Shown in pieces: positions 28,601 through 38,187 of a stretch of 64,000 bases of DNA. The notes under the pieces were generated by a model, which did no database searches, was not told the origin of the DNA, and worked only from the letters and a program-made list of their open reading frames with translations. Position 1 is the first letter of the stretch. The number at the start of each line of letters is the position of its first letter. This DNA is from Apostichopus japonicus. Taxonomy: Eukaryota > Echinodermata > Holothuroidea > Aspidochirotida > Stichopodidae. The translations under genes and the position numbers were made by a program. Location: assembly GCF_037975245.1 (NCBI RefSeq), contig NC_092561.1, positions 19,465,508 through 19,529,507 on the forward strand. The letters run 5' to 3'.

Positions 28601-30215
28601 GAAAAGTATTTTTAAAGCCCAGAATGAAAGTGAAAGCGACATAATAAAAACATCTTTATTGTTATGGTTGTATCGCAGGATATCTTAAATAATAATAAAA
28701 GCGGTCATTTTTACGATGCTTAAAACAACCACAAATGTGGGAAAAGCCTGCAAGGGCTTTCGGATTACACGTCGGGTGGATTCCAAATCAACATTTTAAC
28801 TCATATTTGGAATTTTTTTCAATTTAAAAAGTCATTTCAGATGGGAAAACCGTAGATCGCTCTTGGATGAAAAAACCCACCTTACCATGACCCGGACGGA
28901 TATCGAACGGGGAACTTCCAAGTTCCTCAAATTGCTTCAATTGCCACCCCCTTTATCCACTCTAGAGGCCACAGCACATGTTATTTGTCCTCTGGTATCA
29001 CTTAAATCCATAAATTGGATATATACTTGATAAACAGAAAACTGCTTTGCAATACTAAATTAAGTATTCCCTTAGAAGTAGGAACCTAGTAGAATATAAA
29101 CTGCTATGTCACAACCAAAAAGGTACATAGTTTAATTACCGTTACATGATAAAGGGGGTAAAATTTGGAACAAAGAACCTGAACAAAAAACAGAGCTTCT
29201 TAATTTTTTTTAAAGTTTGGGATGGGGAGGGGGGAGAGGGAGAGTAGAGGGACTAGATACTTAAGCAAAAGCAGAAATAATCACGGTGGCCATCAACACT
29301 TGTGCATGGAAAGATTTGTGACAACATAATCATGAACACCATTCCCCAAAAATACTGTACATTCTAGAAATGTTGTCAATTTTTTCTTAAATCAAAAGAG
29401 TGATTTGAGTTCATGTGAAAAAGACATTTTGGAACCAGGACCTACGTATTACACCACACTAAGTCAAAGAGAATTCTAGCTAAGCTTAACCATGTGTTTA
29501 TTCGCTGAAATTGTGACGCAGTTATAAGATATCCATGGAATACTTTCATTATTACTGTTACGTTCGACCACATGGTTGCTTAAAACACCACACTAACTCA
29601 ATGAGATAATCGAGCCTAGCCATCTGTTTATTAGCTGAAATTGTGACGCAGTTATAAGATATCCATGGAATACTTTCGTTATTGCTGTTATCTTCGACCA
29701 CATGGTAGCCTAACACCACACTAAGTCAATGGGAAATCTGCCTTACCATCGGTTTGCAAAACAAACAAAAATCACACTTTGCGTAGGATTCGGGTAATAA
29801 ATTAGGAACCGGGTAGTATCGCGTCAGGCAGGTACCTACATTATTGCTGTTATGTTCGACCACATGGAAGCCTAACAACACACTTTAAGTCAATGAGAAA
29901 TCTGCCTAACCGTTGGTTTGCCCCCCAAAAAAATCACACTTTGCGTAGGATTCGGGTAATAAATTAGGAACCGGGTAGTATCACATCGGGCGTGTACCCG
30001 AGTACCCGGATACCCTGTGCAAACACTAGTACATACCTAGCACACGTCAAGACTGAGAAGTTGCAGAAGCAGTCGTACTCGAGAACGTTGACTTCTTCTT
30101 TTGTAGTTGCGGTCAGTTCTGCAGCCGTTCCGATGGAAACATCCTCAACGATCGGCGTTGGCCTTAAAACCTCTACAGTCCCCATATTAGAGGTCATATG
30201 CATAGAGTTGGCCAT
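10630..30215 (-). CDS. Unidentified multi-pass (about 4 TM) membrane protein, 7 exons
   Basis: Exons (minus): 30215-30037, 28572-28518, 22081-21999, 14509-14400, 13352-13211, 11473-11442 (a 32-nt microexon) and 10778-10630. All introns are GT-AG, all phases agree, and the sum is 750 nt, giving 249 aa. The N-terminus (residues 1-60) is polar and has an acidic/threonine-rich stretch and a Cys cluster (YDCFCNFSVLTC). Membrane segments are at about 61-77, 94-114, 115-132 and 144-168, with a basic His-rich loop (YNVHRHNHRYYHQ) between the first two. The cytoplasmic-looking tail is basic, with SSRRSQIFDLW and SKRKQLQRC. The terminal exon may instead splice at 10689 to segments at 9.7-9.9 kb. Introns are long and repeat-filled. 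I do not recognise the family; a lysosomal or endosomal four-TM protein is a guess. The chain rests on splice sites and phase, and the middle exons are well supported. Confidence 0.6.
12273..12360 (-). repeat. Retroelement 3' tail (GCGCTATATAA type)
   Basis: On the minus strand the sequence reads a 'gcgctacaag...tggcgctatataaa' motif followed by an ATT-rich simple repeat. This is the typical 3' tail of CR1/L2-like LINEs and their SINEs in marine animals. No body was recognised. Confidence 0.5.
13045..13140 (-). pseudogene. Decayed duplicate of exon 5 of the membrane-protein gene
   Basis: It aligns with the 3' half of exon 5 (13211-13310), about 165 bp away. The minus strand reads FYNTKRKN, a stop, then VVLCKSSRQGQIL, against FYITKRMNQVVTLESSRRSQIF in the live exon. 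The in-frame stop and the lack of a clear donor mark it as a pseudo-exon, left from a local tandem duplication or a former alternative exon. Confidence 0.55.
13459..13690 (+). repeat. tRNA-derived SINE
   Basis: It has a tRNA-like head with an A box (TAGCTCAGTGGTTAACGCC) and a B box (GGTTCGAGTC) about 35 bp downstream. A body follows with 'gacttcggtcagcttgcggctttgataag' and 'cctgcttgcaggaggatct', then an AT-rich tail. The acceptor and T stems do not pair well, so it is not a functional tRNA gene. It lies in intron 4 of the membrane-protein gene. Confidence 0.65.
13764..14286. repeat. Direct repeat of about 85 bp flanking a MITE
   Basis: The block with GGTGTTCTATTCAC and TACATAGTCATCTTG occurs at about 13764-13846 and again at 14206-14286, on either side of the hAT-like element. 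A tandem duplication probably preceded the insertion. Confidence 0.65.
13848..14195. mobile_element. hAT-like MITE, 348 bp
   Basis: Terminal inverted repeats start CAGGGGTTCCCTAAC on the left and CAGGGTTTCCCTAAC on the right (reverse complement), with inner ACGAACCCCCTG-like blocks. The flanking octamers GTCTAAGG and CTTTAAGG match at 6 of 8 positions, as expected for an aged 8-bp hAT target duplication. There is no open frame inside, so it is non-autonomous. Confidence 0.75.
14690..15625. repeat. TGACCTTTGACAC minisatellite
   Basis: Degenerate units of about 55-65 bp of the form CATGACCTTTGACACAAACT, then 'ccatgaatatgcacaattagctatctatact', become most regular from 15150 to 15600. Poly(C) tracts sit at 14727-14740 and 14852-14866. 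Each unit carries an AGGTCAAAGGTCA-like site (complement). Confidence 0.8.
15925..16165 (-). repeat. SINE-like dispersed repeat, copy 1
   Basis: It shares a long diverged alignment with 28715-28980: 'caaccac.aaatgtggg.aagcc.gcaag.gctt', 'gtcatttcaga..ggaaaa.c.tagat.gctct.ggatgaaaa' and 'tatccactc....ccacagc'. In the other copy the minus-strand head has tRNA-like promoter boxes, so both read on the minus strand. Confidence 0.6.
16166..19060. other. Intron sequence, no exon recognised
   Basis: This lies within intron 3 of the minus-strand membrane-protein gene. It includes a C-rich tract at 18070-18090 and a possible MITE from about 18016 to 18620, whose ends (GGTGACCATATTTG; GACATCTGGTCAG) look roughly inverted. 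Open frames at 16631-17376 lack motifs. Confidence 0.35.
19066..20245. repeat. Minisatellite of about 50 bp with higher-order structure
   Basis: More than 20 units read like ACTCATACCATCAGTCACA, then 'acaaacttgaaatatctgagacagccatcaag'. Blocks containing a variant (ACTTGTTACTGTATATCTG) recur about 384 bp apart (from about 19604 to about 19988), which shows multi-unit duplication. The His/Ser/Thr-rich open frames across it are artefacts of a near multiple-of-3 period. Confidence 0.9.
20880..21165. repeat. Purine-rich minisatellite (GAGGGGTAGAGGTGT)n
   Basis: About 15 short units of GTGTGAGGAGGGGTAGAG type follow a poly(G) tract at 20881-20890. Noncoding. Confidence 0.85.
21866..22032. repeat. 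Tandem copies of an exon 3 end plus splice donor
   Basis: Four units of about 40-50 bp carry AAGGATGCACTCTATAACAG and CTATGGAATAGACTTACAC. On the minus strand the first copy is the coding end of exon 3 of the membrane-protein gene (SIAVIECIL) with its donor GTAAGT. The others repeat the coding end and a mutated donor (for example TATAAGT). Confidence 0.75.
22990..23095 (-). repeat. Retroelement 3' tail (GCGCTATATAAG type)
   Basis: The minus strand reads TGTAAAGCTCTTCGAGCAGC, then GCGCGCTATATAAG-like sequence and an ATT-rich tail. It is the same kind of tail as at 12.3, 24.8 and 51.8 kb. Confidence 0.55.
23096..24735. other. Intron sequence, no exon recognised
   Basis: Within intron 2 of the minus-strand membrane-protein gene. 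Rich in short GTACTGTA/TACAGTAC palindromes, which are also frequent elsewhere in the window. No coding signal seen. Confidence 0.35.
24736..24862 (+). repeat. Retroelement 3' tail (GCGCTATATAAG type)
   Basis: GTAAAGCGCATTGAAGCC followed by GCGCTATATAAGTTGCATA and an ATT microsatellite. This is a textbook LINE/SINE 3' end. No reverse-transcriptase coding was seen upstream. Confidence 0.65.
25951..26315. repeat. Tandem duplication, 2 copies of about 185 bp
   Basis: The block from TGTTCAAATTTTGTGTAGC to AAATTATTCCCTGCATGT occurs at about 25952-26110 and again at about 26137-26303, with roughly 90% identity by eye. Confidence 0.8.
26316..28714. other. Intron sequence with exon 2 of the membrane gene, otherwise empty
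   Basis: Apart from the 55-nt exon at 28518-28572, I see no exon. A short G-rich tract lies at 26455-26490 and a repeated ATTA tract at 27365-27385. Confidence 0.35.
28715..28980 (-). repeat. tRNA-derived SINE, copy 2
   Basis: The minus strand begins with an A-box-like 'gtggcctctagagtggataa' and a B-box-like CCCGTTCGATATCC. A body shared with 15925-16165 follows. It lies in intron 1, just upstream of exon 2, of the membrane-protein gene. Confidence 0.65.
29440..29995. repeat. Nested local duplications
   Basis: A unit with GTGACGCAGTTATAAGATAT and CCATGGAATACTTTC appears at about 29512 and 29641. A second unit with CACTTTGCGTAGGATTCGGG and AGGAACCGGGTAGTATC appears at about 29773 and 29937. 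Both carry a shared TTCGACCACATGG block. They end right at the donor side of exon 1 of the membrane-protein gene. Confidence 0.7.
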
Positions 30216-32995
30216 AATTTATGGAAGTTTGCAAAATGTTTTCGATCCCCAATGCTCACAAAAGTTTCCCCTCAGTGCCGGTTCAGATATATGTAAAGTT
30301 TCTTCGATATGCCACAAGAAGTCAAAGAACCGACTTTGGGTGGCTGGTACAGGTACTGACACGAATTCAAACACAGCTAACTTTAGCACCGATAGTGTAC
30401 AAGTGTTTGTGCTTCAAGCATCTTGTACTATCTCTATAAAGAAAGAACAAAAGAAAGAAAGATAAATATCGTAGCTCTGTAGCTTAGCTTACAAGTGAGG
30501 AATTCTTGCTGAAAGTTACCTTACATGAAATTTTCATATAAAAGGAAAATACAGCACATACTGTACAGTGTACTTAAAAAATTGGTTTACAGGCTCAGTT
30601 CAATTGAATGTGGACTAAGAAATTTATATTCAGTATATCACTGCTATCCCTAAATTGTCACCTTTTCTTCCTTTTAAAACTCTACGATTATCTGCGAGTA
30701 CCTCCATCTGGTGGAAAACCATTGGTGTGATGGAATTTTCTCTGCAACAGTTTTTATATGTGACTAGGCAACAAAGATAATTCTACAAAGCTACAGTAAC
30801 CTGTTAGCTTCGCACTTTTACATTATTGTGCGAGGAGATAGCTTTTGAAGGTCTAGCATAAAACTAGAAAGTAAAGAAGAAATTAGGAAGAGTAAGTGTA
30901 CTCACACTTAGAGGCTAGTAATGACAGAGTATATATATACTTAACTTGACTAGTACAATCCTGAGTGTTGACTGAGGTACAGTACAAGTCTACTTGAATG
31001 TATACGTAGTTGTACAGACTATAATGTATTCATACTTAAACTATGAGGCAATATCCAATTTGCTTGTTCTCAACTCTTATTTTTCCCTTTCTTTTCGTGG
31101 GGGTACGATTTAGATGTACTCAGCAAACTATTTCCAAGAAATTAACACACTTCTGTGGGTGGATAACATTAACAAATTCTTCATGTGGACAGCATCTCTC
31201 TTTTTCCTGTTTCCTTTTCTTCTTTAGTTTTACAAAAATAGTTACATGATGCTATGCAAAACAGGACAACAAGTTTCAAAGAATAAATATAAGAATATAT
31301 AAAAGGCTGAAGTTCTCATTAGTACTAGGCTAGGCTAGGTCTGTAGCAATCTCAATGTTTCTGTATACCGTAAACATAGTACTTGCAGTAGACTGCATGA
31401 TGCCTTTCCTGTGCAAAAGTTCTCCATAAATGTGGAAAAGCTGCTTGTATGTACTTACAATGCGAACCTAGGCTACTCCTGCTGTAAATAAGTGGTCGGT
31501 CTAGCCATAATGGCCGAATGCTTCCATGCCTAACTGTAACTAGTAATACTAATAGTATAGGCTACTTAGTGTCTCACACAACTAGTGTTGGAAATCCCTC
31601 GTTATATTTACAAGTAACTGTAGCCTACGTACAAATACAACATTAGCAATCCGAATAGACCGACAAGTAATTAATTAACTAAGTTCTGTGTCTAGTTTTA
31701 CGGAAGACAAAATAATATTCACGTTTCAAACTACTGCTCACTAACAATGAAAATAATGTTCTTACCAAGATTCGAAAACGACATTTGCAAAGAGAATAAA
31801 CAGACGACAAAAGGTGAAAAACCGCACCTATGTGCATAGATTATGAGAGCATTTGTGCTCACCTCATACCGGTGTATTGTACTCAAAATGATAATATAAA
31901 CAAACATACGTAGTGACACAATTTCTAACAGAGGGCGTTCCGTTAAAACTTGGCAATTTTCCATTCTTTTCCGGAAGCCGACAGGCGCTATCGCGTTCTC
32001 GAGGAAATACGCAGTTATGTTAAACACAGCGTCTTTGTGGCAGCAACTGGCTTATTTAGACGCAGTGGCGTGAACAGGACTTCCAAGGTACGGTGGTGGG
32101 AAGTTGGCTGGATGTAGTCCTCTCCCAAAGAAAATTTAGGGTCAAAATAGTGCATTCTGAGGCGTATTTAGACTGTAATTTGGGTTTATATAAGAAGTTC
32201 AAACGGAAGGCCAATGTGCCAATTGAAATGTCCTCGAATGATTAAGGTAGTGAAGCCTAGTGAAGCTTTATGTAAGGGCCAAAGGCGAACGAATGATTTT
32301 ATATGGAGGGGTGTTGCCCGGGGGGGGGGGGGGGCAGGTACACACGTAGTAGTAGTGGTCCTATTCGTCGACAAAGGAATGCAAGAGTTCCCCGACTGAA
32401 CTGTTTCACAGCGCCTGCAGTGTCAATTCAAGTGTTGTATAATAGCAGACTATAGGTCTAGTCCAAAAGTACCAATAAACCAGTAGCCCTATACTTTATA
32501 GCGTATATTATGTACGTTATGGAGAATTAAATCATACTTGGAAGGAAATAGCTTAGAGTAGACTGCTTGATATCTCTCCTATAGGATTCTGTGCATAAGT
32601 TCTCTATCAAGAATTTAAGAAAAGCCGCTTCATAGCGTATGTCGTAGGAAAATGTTGCATCGATCGGGCATTTATAATAGAGGGCGCTTCAAAAAAATTG
32701 CAATTTTCAATTGTCACTCAAGTGGACAACTAAAAACGTGATTATGAAATTGGCCACACACTGTCTATGTTTCAGCGAAATATACATACTGTGAAAGTCT
32801 TGCTTCACACTAGGTAAACGTACCAATCATTGAGAGTTCTGTGACGCAAAACATTAACCTGGACCGACTACGTCAATTGAGAGACGCACAAAACAGCGTA
32901 CCAACCATGGAGGGTCATGTGACGTGCTCTCTTGTAACACTTAACTCTTATAGTACTCCTTGAATGTACATTCTACAACAACTTAGGCCATGATC
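30216..32995. other. Intergenic / 5' flank, no gene recognised
   Basis: This is upstream of the minus-strand membrane-protein gene. I see no TATA-type promoter I would defend and no coding exon. A poly(G) tract occurs at 32321-32334. Confidence 0.35.
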
Positions 32996-32999
32996 TCTT

Positions 33000-33635
33000 A
33001 GCTACCTCATTCCAGGTGAAGCTACGCGAACAGTGTAATCTAGCTCAATAGTACATTTTTCCAATATTGACTTCAATTATCAATTCCAAAATCATGATTT
33101 TGAGTATTTCCTTTAAACAAAAATAGAAATGCAGCTGGCACGCACGCAGCTTATCAGGACTGTACACAAATGTATATGTAGCTCCTTAGCAACACAAAGC
33201 TCTTGCCGTTTTTGCACATAAACAAGCGCGTATTGCTACTAACATATTATTTAGCCCTTTGTCAGTTCGGCGTTCCGTATATAGACAACATATGAAAGCT
33301 TGATCTGTATGGACCCTGGCCATTTTTCCAACATCTCCTGTCAGAGCTGAGTCTTGTAGATTGATTACTGCGCGCGGCCACTCCTATCACATTACGCGCT
33401 TGTTTACGTGCAAACAAAAAATGGCAAGGAGACTTATGTTGCTAAGGAACAACGAGTCCTGTCGTCTGCTTCTTGTGTCTATGTACATCGGTACAGTCCT
33501 GAATAGCCGCAACAAGTGTTCCAGCTGCAGTTTTATTGTTTGAAAGCAATTACTCAAAATATCAATTTTGGAATATAAATATGCGGTAAAAATTTAGCTA
33601 GATTTACCAGGAGTGCGGTACAGTAGCTATGCTAT
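33000..33635. mobile_element. Long imperfect inverted repeat (foldback element)
   Basis: The left arm (about 33070-33240) reads AATTCCAAAATCATGATTTT, then ATGCAGCTGGCACGC, AGGACTGTAC, CCTTAGCAACA and AAACAAGCGCG. The right arm (about 33385-33580) gives the same order in reverse complement. The loop is about 150 bp, and weak pairing may continue to about 33000 and 33635. No open frame, and no target duplication established. It could be an old MITE or a local inverted duplication. Confidence 0.6.
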
Positions 33636-34475
33636 CAAGACATAAGTTGTTGTTGAAAACAAATGCGAAAGGAATATTGACTGCAACAATTAAGGGAGTG
33701 TATACGTCACATGACTTCCATACGGAAGGCTCAATGGTGTTTGAGTGGCATAGTTTGACACACAAAACGATGAAGGAAGTTCTGACGAGAATTTTCCAGA
33801 AGCCGATAGAAATATGTAGTCTGGCGTGCTCTCAGGAAGAAATAAAAGGTATAACGTTAATTACCCGTTGATATCGAATAGTGCAGTCTTAGTCCCTCGA
33901 CTGCACCATTTTCACAGACTGACTGACATGGGATGACCTATGTGCCCACCCTCGCGGACACCACTGATATGTTATCAAAGTGTGGCTGATGGAGAGAGGG
34001 ATGATTTCATTACGCGTCCAATTCAACTGTTCAAAAGCTCCTTGTTCATATATTTAAAGGGATAGTATTGTGGATAGGGCGCATTTCTTGATACAATAAA
34101 TTGTCTGCATGGCAGGTCACATGTTCAGAGCAATTTGGTGAATGTATCTGGCAACAGCCTGAGTAGAGCACTAGATGATGTCTTCATGGCAAAATATTGG
34201 TCAGAAATTAGCTTTATATTTCTTCCTTATGAGGTCATTTATCAAAGGAGGAAAATATTATTAAGATGTAAAAAAAAAAACGTTTTTTTTCCGGCAACTC
34301 TGTACATATGTACTTGGCACTGAGCAAATACTCCATTTTATCAGATTGCAAGCAGAATTTTAACAACTAATTTAGATAGTTAAGTTTTTGAAGCACATCT
34401 AATCATCCGATCAAACATGTATCTCTTTAGTAAGGGACAAGATATTGAGATGGGGTTTACAATTTAGTATAGAAA
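33636..34475. other. Intergenic, no gene recognised
   Basis: An 80-codon open frame at 33629-33871 (plus) has no recognisable motif. I see nothing else before the transposon. Confidence 0.35.
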
Positions 34476-34481
34476 GTTTTC

Positions 34482-34747
34482 TACGAAAGCCCATTAGTGC
34501 CAAACAAAAAAATATTTTTAATTCGTAATAACGAATTAATAATTCGTAATTACGAATTAATAATCCGTAATTACGAATTAATAATCCGTTATTACGAATT
34601 AATAATCCGTTATTACGAATTAATAATCCGTAATTACGAATTAATAATTCGTAATTACGAATTAATAATCCGTTATTACGAATTAATAATTCGTAATTAC
34701 GAAATAATAATTCGTAATTACGAATTAATAATCAGTTATTACAAATT
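34482..34747 (+). repeat. Left terminal inverted repeat with 21-bp palindromic subrepeats
   Basis: After the terminal block, about eleven units follow with period 21 bp, each containing TTCGTAATTACGAA or a one- or two-base variant (TCCGTTATTACGAA). The core is itself a palindrome. It pairs with 42201-42552. The transposase start codon is only 12 bp past its inner edge, so the promoter must lie within the repeat or use it. Confidence 0.9.
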
Positions 34748-34758
34748 AGTTCTGCTGG

Positions 34759-36263
34759 ATGGCAGTCGCAATTTCGGTCACAATGGAGGCAAATCGTTTG
34801 AAGCGAATTCACTATTACTTTCGTTTGGGTCTTACAAATAACGAAATGATTACTGCTCTATCTGAATTAGACAACATTACTCTGAGCAAACGGCACCTGA
34901 AAAGATTGATGGGCAATGAAGGACTTTTCCGACGGAAAAACCACAGTGATCTTCTCGATGTAGCTATATATATGTACAATGAACTCGAACGATCTGGTAA
35001 GCTCCATGGATACCGCTGGTTTCATCATAAGCTAAGGAACAATGGATATAATATTGATAGGGAAACAGTCCGAAATCTTCTCAAATTATTAGATCCTGAA
35101 GGTGTCGAGCTAAGGAGGAGGAGAAGGTTACGGAGACGGAATTACAATGGCATTGGTCCTAACTTTGTGTGGCACATTGACTCTTACGATAAATTAAAGC
35201 CATTTGGGATATGTATAAATGGTTGCATCGATGGGTTTTCTCGACATGTTTTATGGGTTGAAGCTTACAAGACAAGCAGTGACCCACGACTAATTGCGGG
35301 GTACTACATCAACACGGTGGGTCGCATTGGTAGATGTCCACGGATTGTGCGAGCAGATTTAGGGACTGAGAATAGTTCGGTGAGAGATATGCAAATGTTT
35401 CTTCGGAGGAATGGCAGAGACCGACATGCTGCCCAGAGAAGCTTCCTTTACGGTAGAAGCACTTCTAATCAACGTATCGAGTTTTGGTGGAGCATTTTGA
35501 GGAAACAGTGCACTGAATTTTGGATAAACCTCTTCAGCAACCTGAGGGACGTGGAAACAGCTTTTGACGGAAGTTACTTAGATAAAGATTTAATTCAGTT
35601 TTGCTTTCTGAATACCATTCAGGTTAGTTTCATATAAAGTGTTCTATGATAACAGAATAACCTAGCTTGGTCAATAGCAGTCAGGACATGCAGGCAGCTG
35701 TGACCTTTACAGATCTGTTGTGTTGTCCCCCACCCCCCCCCCCCCCACCCGTACCAGTTATGCCTAGAACAGGCAGGCAAACATACTGTAGGAAAATAAA
35801 TAGTACAGACATCAAATGTTGAGTTTTAGCACAAGCTTTCAACCAACTTTAGAATGTTCTCTTACCTACTGAATGCAATATATGTTACCATTACATGTTA
35901 CCAATGTAATGTTTTACCTCTACACAGGAAGAATTGGATAATACAGTCTTGCAATGGAATACTCATCGCATCAGTAGGTCAAGGTTACACCCAGGACCAT
36001 TCGGTAGGCCAACAATGATGTATTTTGCACCACGAACGTACCTCACTCGAGATTTCTCGAACCATGTCGAACAAGATGAATTGGAAGTTTGTCGAGAAGA
36101 GTGTCGATTTAAAGATGATTTCCCATGTTCTCAAGAGGTTTTCGAGCTTTGTTGTGTTCTCATGAATGAGCAAAACTGGCTGCCACCAACTAGCCCCCAG
36201 GAAGCTGTGGATCTGTATCTGTACCTAAGGGAAGCTATCAGAAACTTGCTGAGGGTCCGTTGA
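34759..36263 (+). CDS. DDE (rve/integrase-type) transposase, two exons, 399 aa
   Basis: Exons are 34759-35622 and 35928-36263, joined in phase 0 across a GT-AG intron (GTTAGT, then TACACAG). The N-terminal part (about 10-60) looks like a helix-turn-helix for end binding. A basic RRRRRLRRRNY segment near 119-129 precedes the integrase core. The core has WHIDSYDKLKP (D141), CIDGFSRHVLWVEAY, RADLGTEN (D200) and SNQRIEFWW (E241), with DDE spacing of 58 and 40 residues. The C-terminal block carries LQWNTHRISRSR and RPTMMYFAP. There are no stops or frameshifts, so it looks capable of function. Its role would be cutting and joining the transposon ends in the nucleus. I recall closely similar proteins in fish and invertebrates annotated only as integrase-core proteins. 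The intron lies between the core and the C-terminal block. Confidence 0.9.
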
Positions 36264-37231
36264 TGACTTCATGACACGGACAGAACCAACAAGATATCCA
36301 AGAAAACATGAAACAATTGGCATAAACTGTTTCCAACAATTTATTACATTTAGTCTTGAATGACAGGTAAACAGTGTTAATAGCTTCAACTTCGGGCAGC
36401 TTTGTTGAATCACAACAGAAACATTTATCAGTGTATCCTCTGAAAGCATTTATGCTTTGAATAAGAAGGCGAGAACCCATTTCGCCAGTGTCTTTATTTG
36501 TCCTGCATATACCCTGGTGGCAACTTGCACTTGAATACATAAAAACTTGACTAACTTTTTCTTCATATTACAGTGTTTCAAAGTAGTGCATCTGAATTAT
36601 TTACATATTTGCTGAGAAACAGTAATGACAACAAAAACTTGAAAGGTTAACTTGGTTGTAACTCAACTTGTAGGAACCATAAAGTAATAAAACTGTGTAT
36701 ATGACCATAACAATAAACATAGTTTTACTATATCATTTTGTAACAATGAAAGTAACACTACCTCTGCATATCATCACCAACAATTTAAAAAATCGACTGT
36801 AAGATCGTCTGCATCAACCATGATGGACAAGTCTACATGGATCAATTACTCGTGATTAAGTTTTGATTTCAAGTATTATGTGTCTTACCATATCTGAGTT
36901 GTTTGGAAATTTTTTGAGAAACAATAAAGGAACATAAAACTTTCAAACCTTAAAACTTTTTTAAGTGAACTTTGAAACAAAACGCGATATCAACTGATTT
37001 GCTGCATGGATGGAAGCATCTCACCGTTCTGTGGCTGACGAAACCAAATACTCTTGTATAATGGTACCATCTGGATGAAAACCATCATCATTACAAGGTG
37101 CTGGCTCTGCCTCTTGGCATATAACTTGAAAAACTTAAACTTATAGTTGTAACTGAACTTATTTAAACAAAAAAGTAATTGTATGAGTGTTACCAATAGT
37201 TTGATCCCCAAAAGCAAGGTAAGATGGGCGC
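36264..37231. other. Spacer between the convergent transposon genes
   Basis: AT-rich sequence between the two stop codons. AATAAA signals on the plus strand at about 36687 and 36714 could end the transposase transcript. No exon seen. Confidence 0.45.
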
Positions 37232-37366
37232 TTAAACCAGATCCATTATCCACACATCACTAGCAAGAATGGCATCAAACTCATTCTTAAGGTGAATGTA
37301 ACATGCATATGTCTCAGGCAGATCAAGAATGCACCCACATGTATGTCCTACTGGACGACGTGTAAA

Positions 37367-38187
37367 TCCCTCCAGCTTAGTAAATCTTACTCTGATCTGC
37401 TTACAGCAAAGAATGTCAGAGCCTGTACAGAACCTTAGAAAGAGTCCAAGCTTGTCTGGGTTCAAAGATCTTATATACTTCTTCAGAAAGCTGTGTACAC
37501 TGTACTGGGGTGCTGTGAGATTTTCAGGGAAAGATATGATCTTTAGAACTGTTTTGGGTGTTGGTATGACATCGAGAAGATCCTCAGTGTCTTCAGGGAA
37601 CTCTACCAATGACTTTTCAAACATATCTCTTTCATAATCCGATACAAACTTCATGAATGAGTGCAGTAAATCTGACTATCTCCCTACATATCTCCCTCCA
37701 GCTTAGTAAATCTTACTCTGATCTGCTTACAGCAAAGAATGTCAGAGCCTGTACAGAACCTTAGAAAGAGTCCAAGCTTGTCTGGGTTCAAAGATCTTAT
37801 ATACTTCTTCAGAAAGCTGTGTACACTGTACTGGGGTGCTGTGAGATTTTCAGGGAAAGATATGATCTTTAGAACTGTTTTGGGTGTTGGTATGAGGTTC
37901 TCATACATGTCAAGAAACTCACTTTGAAGTACTGCTGCTCTGATGGGCTTGAATAATGGCCTCCAGCAGTTTGTTACAAACATAGGTCGCTGAATCAGTT
38001 CCTTGTGGGCAATCTCTTGAAGTAGGTACTTGAAATTTGCATGAGTTGGCAGTCGTTTGCAGTCATACTCTTGCAAGACATCGAGAAGATCCTCAGTGTC
38101 TTTCAGGGAACTCTACCAATGACTTTTCAAACATATCTCTTTCATAATCCGATACAAACTTCATGAATGAGTGCAGTAAATCTGACT
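37367..38187. repeat. Partial tandem duplication inside the HECT gene
   Basis: Copies 37367-37677 (311 bp) and 37693-38187 (495 bp) are nearly identical. They differ by a 183-bp in-frame deletion in the first and one extra T in the second. A 15-bp filler (ATCTCCCTACATATC) joins them. Confidence 0.9.

Noticed and set aside
34476-34480. 4-bp TTTT target duplication for the transposon
   Set aside because: Moving the terminus by one base gives a perfect 6-bp GTTTTC duplication with ends starting TACGAAAG, which fits better.
34497-34841. 114-codon open frame with repeated IIRNYEL units
   Set aside because: It is the translation of the 21-bp terminal subrepeats. The period is a multiple of 3, so all copies stay open. 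The real transposase starts in another frame at 34759.
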